A DNA stretch of 14,666 nucleotides from Syntrophaceae bacterium UBA5619 (lineage in GTDB: Bacteria > Desulfobacterota > Syntrophia > Syntrophales > UBA5619), in NCBI GenBank assembly GCA_002424545.1, contig DIKL01000113.1, positions 1 to 14,666 of the forward strand, given 5' to 3'. The notes beneath the pieces are model-generated. The model did not search any database, had not been told where the DNA came from, and was given only the letters and a program-made list of their open reading frames with translations. Below, one piece after another: positions 7,059 through 13,450 of this stretch (positions are counted from its first letter, which is position 1; each line of letters opens with the position of its first letter). The translations under genes and the position numbers were made by a program.

Positions 7059-7068
7059 GTTGCGCAAC
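7059..7068. repeat. Perfect 10-bp palindrome GTTGCGCAAC
   Basis: Perfect palindrome in the divergent region between the small membrane protein gene and hisI. It lies just after a TATAAA hexamer (7051-7056) and 39 bp before the candidate his -35 element. Its core TTGCGCAA recurs at 13363-13370, upstream of rpoD. It could be a repressor half-site pair. Two occurrences in one window is only weak support. Confidence 0.3.
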
Positions 7069-7106
7069 CGGGATATCGGATCCTGGAGGTATTCCATAAA
7101 AAATGC

Positions 7107-7135
7107 TTGATTAATGGGTTTTCTCAAACTATGAT
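7107..7135 (+). promoter_or_regulatory. Candidate sigma-70-type promoter of the hisI-hisG-hisB transcript
   Basis: -35 TTGATT (7107-7112, four of six), an exact 17-bp spacer, and -10 TATGAT (7130-7135, five of six). The predicted start is near 7142, giving a leader of about 56 nt to the ATG at 7198. This start position argues against the upstream GTG at 7153, which would leave only about 11 nt of leader. Confidence 0.55.
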
Positions 7136-7140
7136 CGCGC

Positions 7141-7162
7141 TGCCTTTCGGGGGTGCAAGGCA
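7141..7162. repeat. Inverted repeat at the predicted his transcription start
   Basis: TGCCTT (7141-7146) and AAGGCA (7157-7162) are perfect inverted arms around a 10-nt G-rich loop. The repeat overlaps the predicted start of the his transcript. It would form a 5'-terminal hairpin in the RNA or an operator on the DNA. The arms are only 6 bp, so chance is possible. Confidence 0.35.
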
Positions 7163-7197
7163 TATCTATCGAAAATAAATCATCAACGGGGTCATTC

Positions 7198-7572
7198 ATG
7201 ATCGAACCGAATTTTGAAAAAGGAGAGGGACTGGTGCCGGTCGTGGTTCAGGAACATCAGACGGGTGATGTTCTGATGCTGGCCTATATGAACCGGGAGT
7301 CCTGGCGGAAAACGCTTGAAACGGGGAAGGCCCACTTTTGGAGCCGTTCCCGGAAAAGTCTCTGGTTGAAAGGAGAGACCTCCGGCCATCTGCAGCTCGT
7401 ACGGGAGGTCTGTTTGGATTGTGATCAGGACGCCGTCCTGCTGAGGGTGGAACAGTTGGGCGGTGCGGCCTGTCACACCGGTCATCGTTCCTGTTTCTAT
7501 CGAAAAAGGGTCGACGGGGAGTTTATCGAAGTCGGGGAACGAATTTTTGATCCGAAGGATGTATACCAATGA
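7198..7572 (+). CDS. hisI: Phosphoribosyl-AMP cyclohydrolase
   Basis: Catalyses step 3 of histidine synthesis: hydrolytic opening of the adenine ring of phosphoribosyl-AMP to give ProFAR. The ATG at 7198 gives 124 residues beginning like typical HisI, with the early block VLMLAYMN. The GTG at 7153 would add 15 unconserved residues and lies almost on the predicted transcription start. Family motifs are clear: [23 protein letters not shown] and [13 protein letters not shown]. The cysteines of the last two blocks are the zinc ligands of characterised enzymes. The protein stops after the cyclohydrolase domain, so it is monofunctional and hisE (the pyrophosphatase, step 2) is neither fused nor adjacent. 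The stop overlaps the hisG start (ATGA, 7569-7572). Confidence 0.96.
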   Translation: MIEPNFEKGEGLVPVVVQEHQTGDVLMLAYMNRESWRKTLETGKAHFWSRSRKSLWLKGETSGHLQLVREVCLDCDQDAVLLRVEQLGGAACHTGHRSCFYRKRVDGEFIEVGERIFDPKDVYQ

Positions 7573-8441
7573 AGAAATTGAGACTGGGGATCCCGAAGGG
7601 AAGCCTGGAGGCCAACACCGTGGATCTATTCAAGCGGGCGGGCTGGCGCATCAGCTACGACAGCCGGAGCTATTTCCCCGATATCGACGATGACGAAATC
7701 TCCTGCCTGTTGGTCCGGGCCCAGGAGATGTCCCGCTATGTCGCGGACGGAACGCTGGATCTCGGTTTGACCGGCCAGGACTGGATTATCGAAAACGAAT
7801 CGGATGTCGTGTCCGTTCAGGACCTGATCTACTCCAAGACCTCGACGAAGCAGGCGCGCTGGGTGCTTGTCGTCCGGGAGGACTCGCCGATCCGTTCGAT
7901 CGAGGATATGGAGGGAAGGCGGTTGTCGACGGAGTTGGTCAACTTCACGAAACGCTACTTCGCCGAGCGCAATATCCGGGTTCAGGTCGAGTTCTCCTGG
8001 GGTGCGACCGAAGCCAAGGTGGTCGAAGGATTGGTGGATGCGATTGTCGAGGTGACGGAAACGGGGAATACCATCCGGGCCAACAAGCTCAAGATCATCC
8101 ATGAATTGTTGAGAACCAACACCCAACTCATCGCGAATCGTGAAGCGTGGGGAGATCCCTGGAAAAAACAGAAAATCGAGCAGATCCGTCTGTTGCTCAA
8201 TGGTTCGCTGCAGGCGATGGGAAAGGTGGGACTGAAGATGAACGTCTCGCGGGAGAATCTCGGCAGACTGGTGATCCTGCTGCCTGCCCTGAAGGCGCCG
8301 ACCATCTCCAACCTTCATTCGAAGGATTGGCTGGCGGTGGAAACCATCGTCAGCGGCGGCATCGTCCGTGATCTGATCCCGCTGTTGAAAGAGGCGGGCG
8401 CCGAGGGGATCATCGAGTACCCCCTGAACAAGGTCATCTGA
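7569..8441 (+). CDS. hisG: ATP phosphoribosyltransferase, long form
   Basis: First, committed step of histidine synthesis: joins ATP and PRPP to give phosphoribosyl-ATP. It is a 290-residue long-form HisG with an N-terminal catalytic part (LGIPKGSL at 6-13, [10 protein letters not shown] at 64-73) and the PRPP-binding loop [10 protein letters not shown] at 161-170. The C-terminal regulatory domain spans about residues 215-290 ([27 protein letters not shown]). That domain is the usual site of histidine feedback inhibition, so a HisZ partner should not be required. The ATG at 7569 overlaps the hisI stop and has AAGGA 9 bp upstream (7555-7559). hisB follows after 13 bp. Confidence 0.98.
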   Translation: MKKLRLGIPKGSLEANTVDLFKRAGWRISYDSRSYFPDIDDDEISCLLVRAQEMSRYVADGTLDLGLTGQDWIIENESDVVSVQDLIYSKTSTKQARWVLVVREDSPIRSIEDMEGRRLSTELVNFTKRYFAERNIRVQVEFSWGATEAKVVEGLVDAIVEVTETGNTIRANKLKIIHELLRTNTQLIANREAWGDPWKKQKIEQIRLLLNGSLQAMGKVGLKMNVSRENLGRLVILLPALKAPTISNLHSKDWLAVETIVSGGIVRDLIPLLKEAGAEGIIEYPLNKVI

Positions 8442-8454
8442 TGGAGGCGAGACC

Positions 8455-9045
8455 ATGAGAAAGGCGACGATCCGGAGAAAAACCGCGGAGACGGAGATTT
8501 CCGTCGCGATCGTTCTAGACGGGAAAGGAGAAGGCCGCATCGACACCACGATCCCCTTTCTCGACCACATGTTGAACCTCTTTGCACGACACGGATTCAT
8601 CGATCTGGAGGTGCGGGGGCGCGGAGATACCGCGGTCGATGATCATCACCTCGTGGAGGACCTTGGGATTTGCCTGGGCCAGGCCGTGCGGAAGGCCCTC
8701 GGAGAACGAAAAGGAATCGGCCGATACGGTTCGGCGCTGGTTCCGATGGATGAAAGCCTCTGCCGGGTGGCGATGGATCTCTCCGGCCGACCCTGCCTGG
8801 TCTGGACGGCCGACCTCGGCGCGATAAGAATCGGGGAATTCGATCCGTCCCTGCTTAGAGAATTTTTCAAATCATTCTCTGACCATAGCGGAATCACATT
8901 GCATGTCAATCTCATCTATGGTACGAATAGTCATCATATGGCCGAGGCGATTTTCAAGGGCTTTGCACGCGCTTTCCGCGAGGCGGTCGCGATCGACGAA
9001 CGAATCGAGGGGGTCCTGTCCACCAAAGGTTCCCTGGAGGTTTGA
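8455..9045 (+). CDS. hisB: Imidazoleglycerol-phosphate dehydratase
   Basis: Step 6 of histidine synthesis: dehydrates imidazoleglycerol phosphate to imidazole acetol phosphate. The 196 residues are a monofunctional dehydratase, without the N-terminal histidinol-phosphatase domain of enterobacterial HisB. The two manganese-binding His-His motifs are present: DDHHLVED (62-69) and NSHHMAEA (158-165). Other family blocks include PFLDHMLNLFARHG (34-47), the DLSGRP segment (108-113) and FFKSFSDHSG (137-146). The ATG at 8455 has GGAGG (8443-8447) upstream in the 13-bp gap after hisG. The stop is 56 bp before the next gene's preferred start. hisH, often next, is absent here. Confidence 0.98.
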   Translation: MRKATIRRKTAETEISVAIVLDGKGEGRIDTTIPFLDHMLNLFARHGFIDLEVRGRGDTAVDDHHLVEDLGICLGQAVRKALGERKGIGRYGSALVPMDESLCRVAMDLSGRPCLVWTADLGAIRIGEFDPSLLREFFKSFSDHSGITLHVNLIYGTNSHHMAEAIFKGFARAFREAVAIDERIEGVLSTKGSLEV

Positions 9046-9101
9046 AGGCCGCGAATCGAATCGGCCGTTTGGGGTTGTATCCCAGGGGTGGTAAGGGCTT
9101 G

Positions 9102-9824
9102 ATGGCAAAGGCAAAGGGGGGTGGAATCATCAAAAAATCGTCCTGCTTCCGAAGGTTTTTCTACATTCTGCTGATAATCGGTTTTCTCTCGACGCTTGTC
9201 GCTTGTCACCATCGTCAGGATGAAGGCATTGCGGTTCCCGAAGGGAGGATCGTATTCGACCGGATCGCGGTGCTTCCCTTTCAACAGATCGTCCCCGAAG
9301 AGCCGCACGGCGGCTCCGTGAGCTGTCCCATCTGCGGGGTGATTTTCAACGCCATGAGAACCGCCGGAACTCCTGAGGCCATGGTGGAGCAGCGCTTCTT
9401 GGAACAACTGGAAAAAAGAAAACCGAAATTCCGTGTGATCGCGGGCGACCGTGTCGCCGGGATGTATCACCGCGTTTCCTCGGAGTCTCTTAAGGCTCCG
9501 CTCCGTCAGATCCTGCGCAATGTGGGAAGCGAATTGGGAGCGGAGGGAATCGTGATCGGCTATCTCTACCGATTCCGGGAGAGAAAGGGGGCATCCTTCT
9601 CCGTTGAGCAGCCGGCGTCGGTTGCGCTGGAAATCCACCTGCTCCGGGTTGAGGATGGGGTTCTGGTCTGGCGGGCCGCCTTTGACCGGACGCAGAGTTC
9701 GCTGATGGAGGATCTCCTGCAGATCGGCTCCTTCTACCGGGAGAAGGCAAGGTGGGTTACGGCGGAAGAACTTGCGGAAGAAGGTCTGGAGAAGATCTTG
9801 GAGAGCTTTCCCGGTCTACCCTGA
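9102..9824 (+). CDS. Predicted lipoprotein of unknown function in the his cluster
   Basis: 240-residue exported protein. A basic N-terminus, a hydrophobic core (about 19-32) and a lipobox LVAC with Cys35 mark it as a lipoprotein matured by LspA. After the anchor come a strand-like IAVLPF block (55-60), a CPIC motif (Cys75, Cys78), GAEGIVIGYLYRFRER (146-161), a VWRAAFDRTQ block (189-198) and WVTAEELA (218-225). The pattern recalls conserved hypothetical lipoproteins of Desulfobacterota and loosely the CsgG/LpoB-type periplasmic fold. Both are recollections, not search results. The ATG at 9102 has TAAGGG just upstream; a TTG at 9042 overlapping the hisB stop would give an oddly long N-terminus. 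An intrinsic terminator follows at 9860-9894. Nothing suggests a role in histidine synthesis. Confidence 0.85.
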   Translation: MAKAKGGGIIKKSSCFRRFFYILLIIGFLSTLVACHHRQDEGIAVPEGRIVFDRIAVLPFQQIVPEEPHGGSVSCPICGVIFNAMRTAGTPEAMVEQRFLEQLEKRKPKFRVIAGDRVAGMYHRVSSESLKAPLRQILRNVGSELGAEGIVIGYLYRFRERKGASFSVEQPASVALEIHLLRVEDGVLVWRAAFDRTQSSLMEDLLQIGSFYREKARWVTAEELAEEGLEKILESFPGLP

Positions 9825-9859
9825 GCGTTTTGGAAATCCCGAATCGCCGGACCTGAACG

Positions 9860-9894
9860 GAATTTCCCTCACGGTGGAAATTCTTTCTTTTTTT
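9860..9894 (+). terminator. Intrinsic terminator between the lipoprotein gene and hisA
   Basis: GAATTTCC (9860-9867) and GGAAATTC (9876-9883) form a perfect 8-bp stem with an 8-nt loop. It is followed by TTTCTTTTTTT (9884-9894). The stem is AT-rich, so termination may be partial. It lies 35 bp after the lipoprotein stop and ends 13 bp before the hisA start, overlapping the approach to the hisA ribosome binding site (AAAGGA, 9895-9900). Confidence 0.7.
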
Positions 9895-9907
9895 AAAGGA
9901 TCTTGCG

Positions 9908-10648
9908 ATGATGGTCATCCCCGCGATTGATTTGAAGGGGGGACGGTGCGTGCGCCTGCGGCAGGGCGACCTCAACCGGGAAACCGTTTACGCGGATGAT
10001 CCGGTGGCAACGGCGGCGGCCTGGAAGCGGCAGGGCGCCGAACGGTTGCACGTGGTGGATCTGGACGGGTCGTTCGCGGGCATTCCCCGCCATGAGGCGG
10101 TCATCCGCAAGATGGTCGCGGAAACGGGCCTGCCGATCCAGGTGGGAGGGGGCATCCGAAACATCAAAACCGTGGAATCCTATCTCCGGACGGGGGTCCG
10201 GTGGGTGATCCTCGGAACATCCGTTTTCATGGATCCGTCGTTCGCCCATGAAGCCTGTCGTATGTTTCCGAACCGGGTGATTCTGGGAATCGACGCGGTC
10301 GGAGGTCGCGTCGCCGTTCGGGGATGGACGGAAAGAACGGAAGAAACCGCGCTGGCGCTGGCGCGCCGGTTTATGGAAGATGGGCCCGCCGCCCTGGTCT
10401 ATACGGACATCGCCCGGGACGGTATGGAAACCGGCGTGAACATCGAGGCGACGGGGGAGCTGGCCGATGTGGTCGGGATCCCGGTGATCGCCTCGGGTGG
10501 GGTGTCGGGGATCAACGATATCGAGAGGCTCCTGCCCCTGGAGAAGCGGGGCGTTGTCGGCGTGATTGCCGGGAAGGCCCTCTATACCGGCGCCCTGTCC
10601 CTCGCTGAGGCGATCGAACGGACAAGGGGTCGGGTACGAGAAGCGTAA
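9908..10648 (+). CDS. hisA: Phosphoribosylformimino-AICAR phosphate isomerase (ProFAR isomerase)
   Basis: Step 4 of histidine synthesis: an Amadori rearrangement of ProFAR to PRFAR on a TIM barrel. The 246 residues carry the HisA start IPAIDLKGGRCVRLRQGD (4-21), the phosphate-binding block QVGGGIRN (78-85), GIDAVGGRVAVRGW (127-140), TDIARDGM (166-173) and ASGGVSG (195-201). Asp8 and Asp129 match the acid/base pair of characterised HisA. The ATG at 9908 has AAAGGA (9895-9900) upstream; a second ATG follows at 9911. The neighbours usually found beside hisA (hisH, hisF) are missing. An upstream terminator suggests partial readthrough or a separate promoter, but I saw no convincing promoter in the 83-bp gap. 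Confidence 0.97.
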   Translation: MMVIPAIDLKGGRCVRLRQGDLNRETVYADDPVATAAAWKRQGAERLHVVDLDGSFAGIPRHEAVIRKMVAETGLPIQVGGGIRNIKTVESYLRTGVRWVILGTSVFMDPSFAHEACRMFPNRVILGIDAVGGRVAVRGWTERTEETALALARRFMEDGPAALVYTDIARDGMETGVNIEATGELADVVGIPVIASGGVSGINDIERLLPLEKRGVVGVIAGKALYTGALSLAEAIERTRGRVREA

Positions 10649-10712
10649 CGTGAACGCCGGCGCGTTTCATCCGGGAGGGCGATTTCCAAGGGTCTCGATG
10701 AGGGAGGTGCGC

Positions 10713-11057
10713 ATGGAAGGGTGCTTGTTCTGCAAAATAGCGGCCGGGACGATTCCCTGCCGGAAGGTATATGAAGATGAGCGGGTGCTGGCCTTTGAGG
10801 ACATCCAGCCGATGGCCCCGGTTCATATCGTAATCATCCCCAGAAAGCACATCGCCACGCTGATGGACGAGGATTCGGACGAAATGGCGGATCTGCGGGC
10901 GATGATGGCCGCCGCCCAAGCGGTTGCCCGTTTGAAGGAGGTCGACCGGCGGGGATTCCGGGTGGTGATCAACTGCAATGAAGAGGGGGGGCAGGTTGTT
11001 CCCCACCTCCACATGCATCTGTTGGGTGGCCGGAAACTCCGGGACGGCCTCGCCTGA
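10713..11057 (+). CDS. HIT-family nucleotide-binding protein (HINT-like)
   Basis: Small cytoplasmic purine nucleotide phosphoramidase or hydrolase of the histidine-triad superfamily. The 114 residues have the N-terminal zinc-type pair CLFC (Cys4, Cys7), the IVIIPRKH block (39-46) and the triad HLHMHLLGG with His98, His100 and His102. The ATG at 10713 is chosen for GGAGG (10703-10707) 5 bp upstream; an in-frame ATG at 10698 lies ahead of that site. The C-terminus after LLGGR is RKLRDGLA and lacks the usual WPPG-like ending, a minor variation. HIT genes often neighbour hisE or hisI in Proteobacteria, so the position after hisA is unsurprising. The physiological substrate is unknown. Confidence 0.95.
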   Translation: MEGCLFCKIAAGTIPCRKVYEDERVLAFEDIQPMAPVHIVIIPRKHIATLMDEDSDEMADLRAMMAAAQAVARLKEVDRRGFRVVINCNEEGGQVVPHLHMHLLGGRKLRDGLA

Positions 11058-11072
11058 AAGCGTCGCCCGTCA

Positions 11073-11100
11073 TTGACAAAAAGGGAAGATGATCTATTTT
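11073..11100 (+). promoter_or_regulatory. Candidate sigma-70 promoter of yqeY-dnaG-rpoD
   Basis: -35 TTGACA (11073-11078) is a perfect consensus. A 16-bp spacer leads to -10 TATTTT (11095-11100, four of six). Transcription would start near 11107, leaving about 18 nt with GGGAGG (11109-11114) before the yqeY ATG at 11125. It lies 16 bp after the HIT gene stop. The primary sigma factor gene is downstream, so this promoter may be part of its autoregulation. Confidence 0.6.
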
Positions 11101-11124
11101 AACCGGACGGGAGGCCCAAAGGTC

Positions 11125-11571
11125 ATGACATTCAAAGACAGAATCGAACAGGAGATGATCCTGGCGGCCAAGGCGACGGACAAGGTTCGGCTGTCGACGG
11201 TGCGCATGCTGAAGAATGGTCTGCACAATCGCGAAATCGATCTGAAACGCGAGCTGAACGAGGCTGAATTCCTTCAACTTCTCTCCTCCATGGTCAAGCA
11301 ACGGAAGGACTCCATCGAACAGTTTGAGAGGGGCGGCAGGGCCGATCTTGTCGAGAAGGAAGAGGCGGAACTCAAAGTGATCCGTGAGTTTATGCCGGCG
11401 CAGATGTCCGAAGAGGCTCTCGATGAAATCATTGCCGAGGCGATCCGGGAGACGGGCGCCGCGGGTGTCCGCGATATCGGAAAGGTGATGAAGGTTCTGA
11501 TGCCGAAGGTGGCCGGCAAGGTTGATGGCAAAACGGTCGGCGACAAGGTCAAACGGGCATTGTCCGCATAG
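11125..11571 (+). CDS. yqeY: GatB/YqeY domain protein
   Basis: 148-residue protein equivalent to the C-terminal tRNA-interacting tail domain of GatB (aspartyl/glutamyl-tRNA amidotransferase subunit B). Its role as a stand-alone protein is not settled; helix-rich tRNA binding is the usual suggestion. Family blocks are visible: STVRMLKNGLHNREID, QFERGGRADLVEKEEAEL, IREFMPAQMSEEALDE and DIGKVMKVLMPKVAGKVDGK. The ATG at 11125 starts the conserved MTFKDRIEQEM segment. The ATG at 11089 lies inside the candidate promoter and adds 12 unconserved residues. dnaG begins 11 bp after the stop. The order yqeY-dnaG-rpoD is familiar in many bacteria. Confidence 0.93.
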   Translation: MTFKDRIEQEMILAAKATDKVRLSTVRMLKNGLHNREIDLKRELNEAEFLQLLSSMVKQRKDSIEQFERGGRADLVEKEEAELKVIREFMPAQMSEEALDEIIAEAIRETGAAGVRDIGKVMKVLMPKVAGKVDGKTVGDKVKRALSA

Positions 11572-11582
11572 GGGGTTGTCCT

Positions 11583-13361
11583 TTGAAGGGGTCGATTCCC
11601 GAGGATAAGATCGAGGAGGTCCGGCGACGCGTCGATATCGTTTCCATGATCGGGGAGTATGTGACCCTGAAGAAGGCGGGACGGAATTTTCTCGGACTAT
11701 GTCCCTTTCACCGCGAGAAAACCCCTTCCTTTACGGTCAGTCCGGACAAACAGATGTTCTACTGCTTCGGCTGCGGCGAGGGAGGGAATGCGGTTTCCTT
11801 TCTGATGAAGCTCAACCATCTGACCTTTCCCGAGGCGGTCCGTCATTTGGCGGGAAAGACGGGAGTGGTCATTCCCGAACGGCCCTTGAGCCGCGCGGAA
11901 CGGGAACACGGTGCACTGGCTGAACAGATTCGCCGGGTCAACGAACTTGCGGCGGGTCATTTTGAAAGAACGCTCCAATCGCCGGCGGGTGAGCCATCCC
12001 GGGAGTATCTCCGGAAGAGGGGAGTCGAAGCGGAAACGATCGGCACGTTCCGAATCGGTTTTGCCCCGGAGGGGTGGAGCCGTCTCCTTGATTTTCTGGA
12101 GCGTAAAGGGATTCCGGCGAAGCTGGTCGAACAGGCCGGTCTTGCGGTGCAGCGCGGATCGGGGAATGGATTTTACGACCGGTTTCGCGGGAGATTGATG
12201 ATCCCCATTGAAGACGTCAACGGTCACGTGATTGCCTTCGGCGGCCGAGTTTTGGGGGAGGGCGAACCGAAATACATGAACTCCCCCGAATCGGCGGTTT
12301 ATACGAAGGGAAACAATCTGTACGGGCTTTCCCGTACACGGGAGGCGATCCGGCAAGCCGGTTTCGCGCTGCTCGTCGAAGGATATTTCGACTTGATCGC
12401 CCTCTGGAGCGCCGGTATTCGGAATGTGGTGGCCACGCTCGGAACGGCGCTGACCCGTTCCCAGGTCGACCTGCTTCGGCGTTATGCGCCCCGCGTCGTG
12501 GCGGTGTTCGATCCGGATGAAGCCGGACGGAAGGCTTTGGCGAGAAGCATGGAACTGTTTCTGGCGGGAAATGTCCATGCCAGGGCGGTCATTCTCCCCG
12601 ACGGCCATGATCCGGACGACTTCGTCAGGATCCGCGGGCGGGGAAAGATGCAGGACCTGGTGGCCCATGCCGTGCCGATTGTCGATTATTACATCGAAGA
12701 AATTCTCGGCCGAAGGGGGTCTCTGGAGGATGAGCGGGACAAATTGCGGGAGGCCGTTGCTTTCCTTTCCCGGATCGGGGATGCGGTCGAGCGAAACCTG
12801 TTCATCAAGAAGGTGTCCGAGACGCTGAACGTCGATCAGGATGTCCTGAAGTCGGAGGTTTTTCAGGTTCTGACCCATGCGGCGCCATCGCCCGCCCCGC
12901 AGAAGAAGCGGACCGTTCGGGAACCGGATCCTCTGGAATTGAGCCTGATCCACATGATGCTCGAGTGTCCGGACCGGATTCGGACGGTCGCGGCATCCGG
13001 CGTGCTGGCCTGTTTCGCGACGGAAGAACTGAGGTCCCTGGGAGAGGAATTGCTGACGGCCTTCGAGAAAGAAGGCGGGACGATACCGGACATGTTTTCC
13101 CTGCTGAACAAGGTGACGGAAGGACCGATGAAAACGAGGTTCATCGACCTGCTGATGCGGGAAAGCCCCTATCAGACCGAATGGATGGATCGCCTTATTG
13201 CCGATACCGTCCGGAAGATCCAACGGAAATGGTACAAGGAACGTCACCGGTTCTTGAAGGCGAAAATCGTCAAGGCCGAGGGAGCCGGAGATCGCATGAT
13301 GTGTGACGAGCTCCTGCGGGAAAAAGACAGGCTCCTTCGGGAAGAGAAAGAACTGGGCTGA
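11583..13361 (+). CDS. dnaG: DNA primase
   Basis: Synthesises RNA primers at the replication fork together with the DnaB helicase. The 592 residues show three parts. The N-terminal CHC2 zinc finger has Cys40, His43, Cys61 and Cys64. The RNA polymerase core includes FRGRLMIPIEDVNGHVIAFG (201-220) and the EPKYMNSPES segment, plus a Toprim fold with LVEGYFD (Glu266) and VFDPDEAG (Asp310, Asp312) as metal ligands. The C-terminal, less conserved helical region (about 450-592) should bind DnaB. The start is TTG at 11583, 11 bp after yqeY: it gives the expected short N-terminus (IPEDKIEEVRRRVDIV), and no ATG or GTG fits before residue 22. Length is close to the E. coli protein. Confidence 0.97.
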   Translation: MKGSIPEDKIEEVRRRVDIVSMIGEYVTLKKAGRNFLGLCPFHREKTPSFTVSPDKQMFYCFGCGEGGNAVSFLMKLNHLTFPEAVRHLAGKTGVVIPERPLSRAEREHGALAEQIRRVNELAAGHFERTLQSPAGEPSREYLRKRGVEAETIGTFRIGFAPEGWSRLLDFLERKGIPAKLVEQAGLAVQRGSGNGFYDRFRGRLMIPIEDVNGHVIAFGGRVLGEGEPKYMNSPESAVYTKGNNLYGLSRTREAIRQAGFALLVEGYFDLIALWSAGIRNVVATLGTALTRSQVDLLRRYAPRVVAVFDPDEAGRKALARSMELFLAGNVHARAVILPDGHDPDDFVRIRGRGKMQDLVAHAVPIVDYYIEEILGRRGSLEDERDKLREAVAFLSRIGDAVERNLFIKKVSETLNVDQDVLKSEVFQVLTHAAPSPAPQKKRTVREPDPLELSLIHMMLECPDRIRTVAASGVLACFATEELRSLGEELLTAFEKEGGTIPDMFSLLNKVTEGPMKTRFIDLLMRESPYQTEWMDRLIADTVRKIQRKWYKERHRFLKAKIVKAEGAGDRMMCDELLREKDRLLREEKELG

Positions 13362-13450
13362 GTTGCGCAAGGATTATTTCATGAGAAACATCGGTCGGCC
13401 GGAGAAGAGCGGCTGATGGATTCTTGAACGGGATGCCGGGAGAAATCGAT

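Noticed and set aside
7153..7197. Upstream GTG start for hisI, adding 15 residues
   Set aside because: The added residues are not family-like, there is no ribosome binding site, and the start would lie about 11 nt from the predicted transcription start.
7626..8600. 324-codon open frame antisense to hisG and the start of hisB
   Set aside because: Composition is that of a shadow frame, with no start signal. The sense strand encodes clear HisG and HisB.
11697..13370. 557-codon open frame antisense to dnaG
   Set aside because: Its product is rich in Arg, Pro, His and Gln with no recognisable motif. It mirrors the third-position GC bias of dnaG, whose zinc-finger and Toprim motifs leave no doubt about the coding strand.
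13381..13416. 11-residue mini-frame before rpoD, with AAGGA 7 bp upstream
   Set aside because: It could be a leader peptide, but it has no regulatory codon run or attenuator structure. Short frames like this arise by chance in an 89-bp gap.
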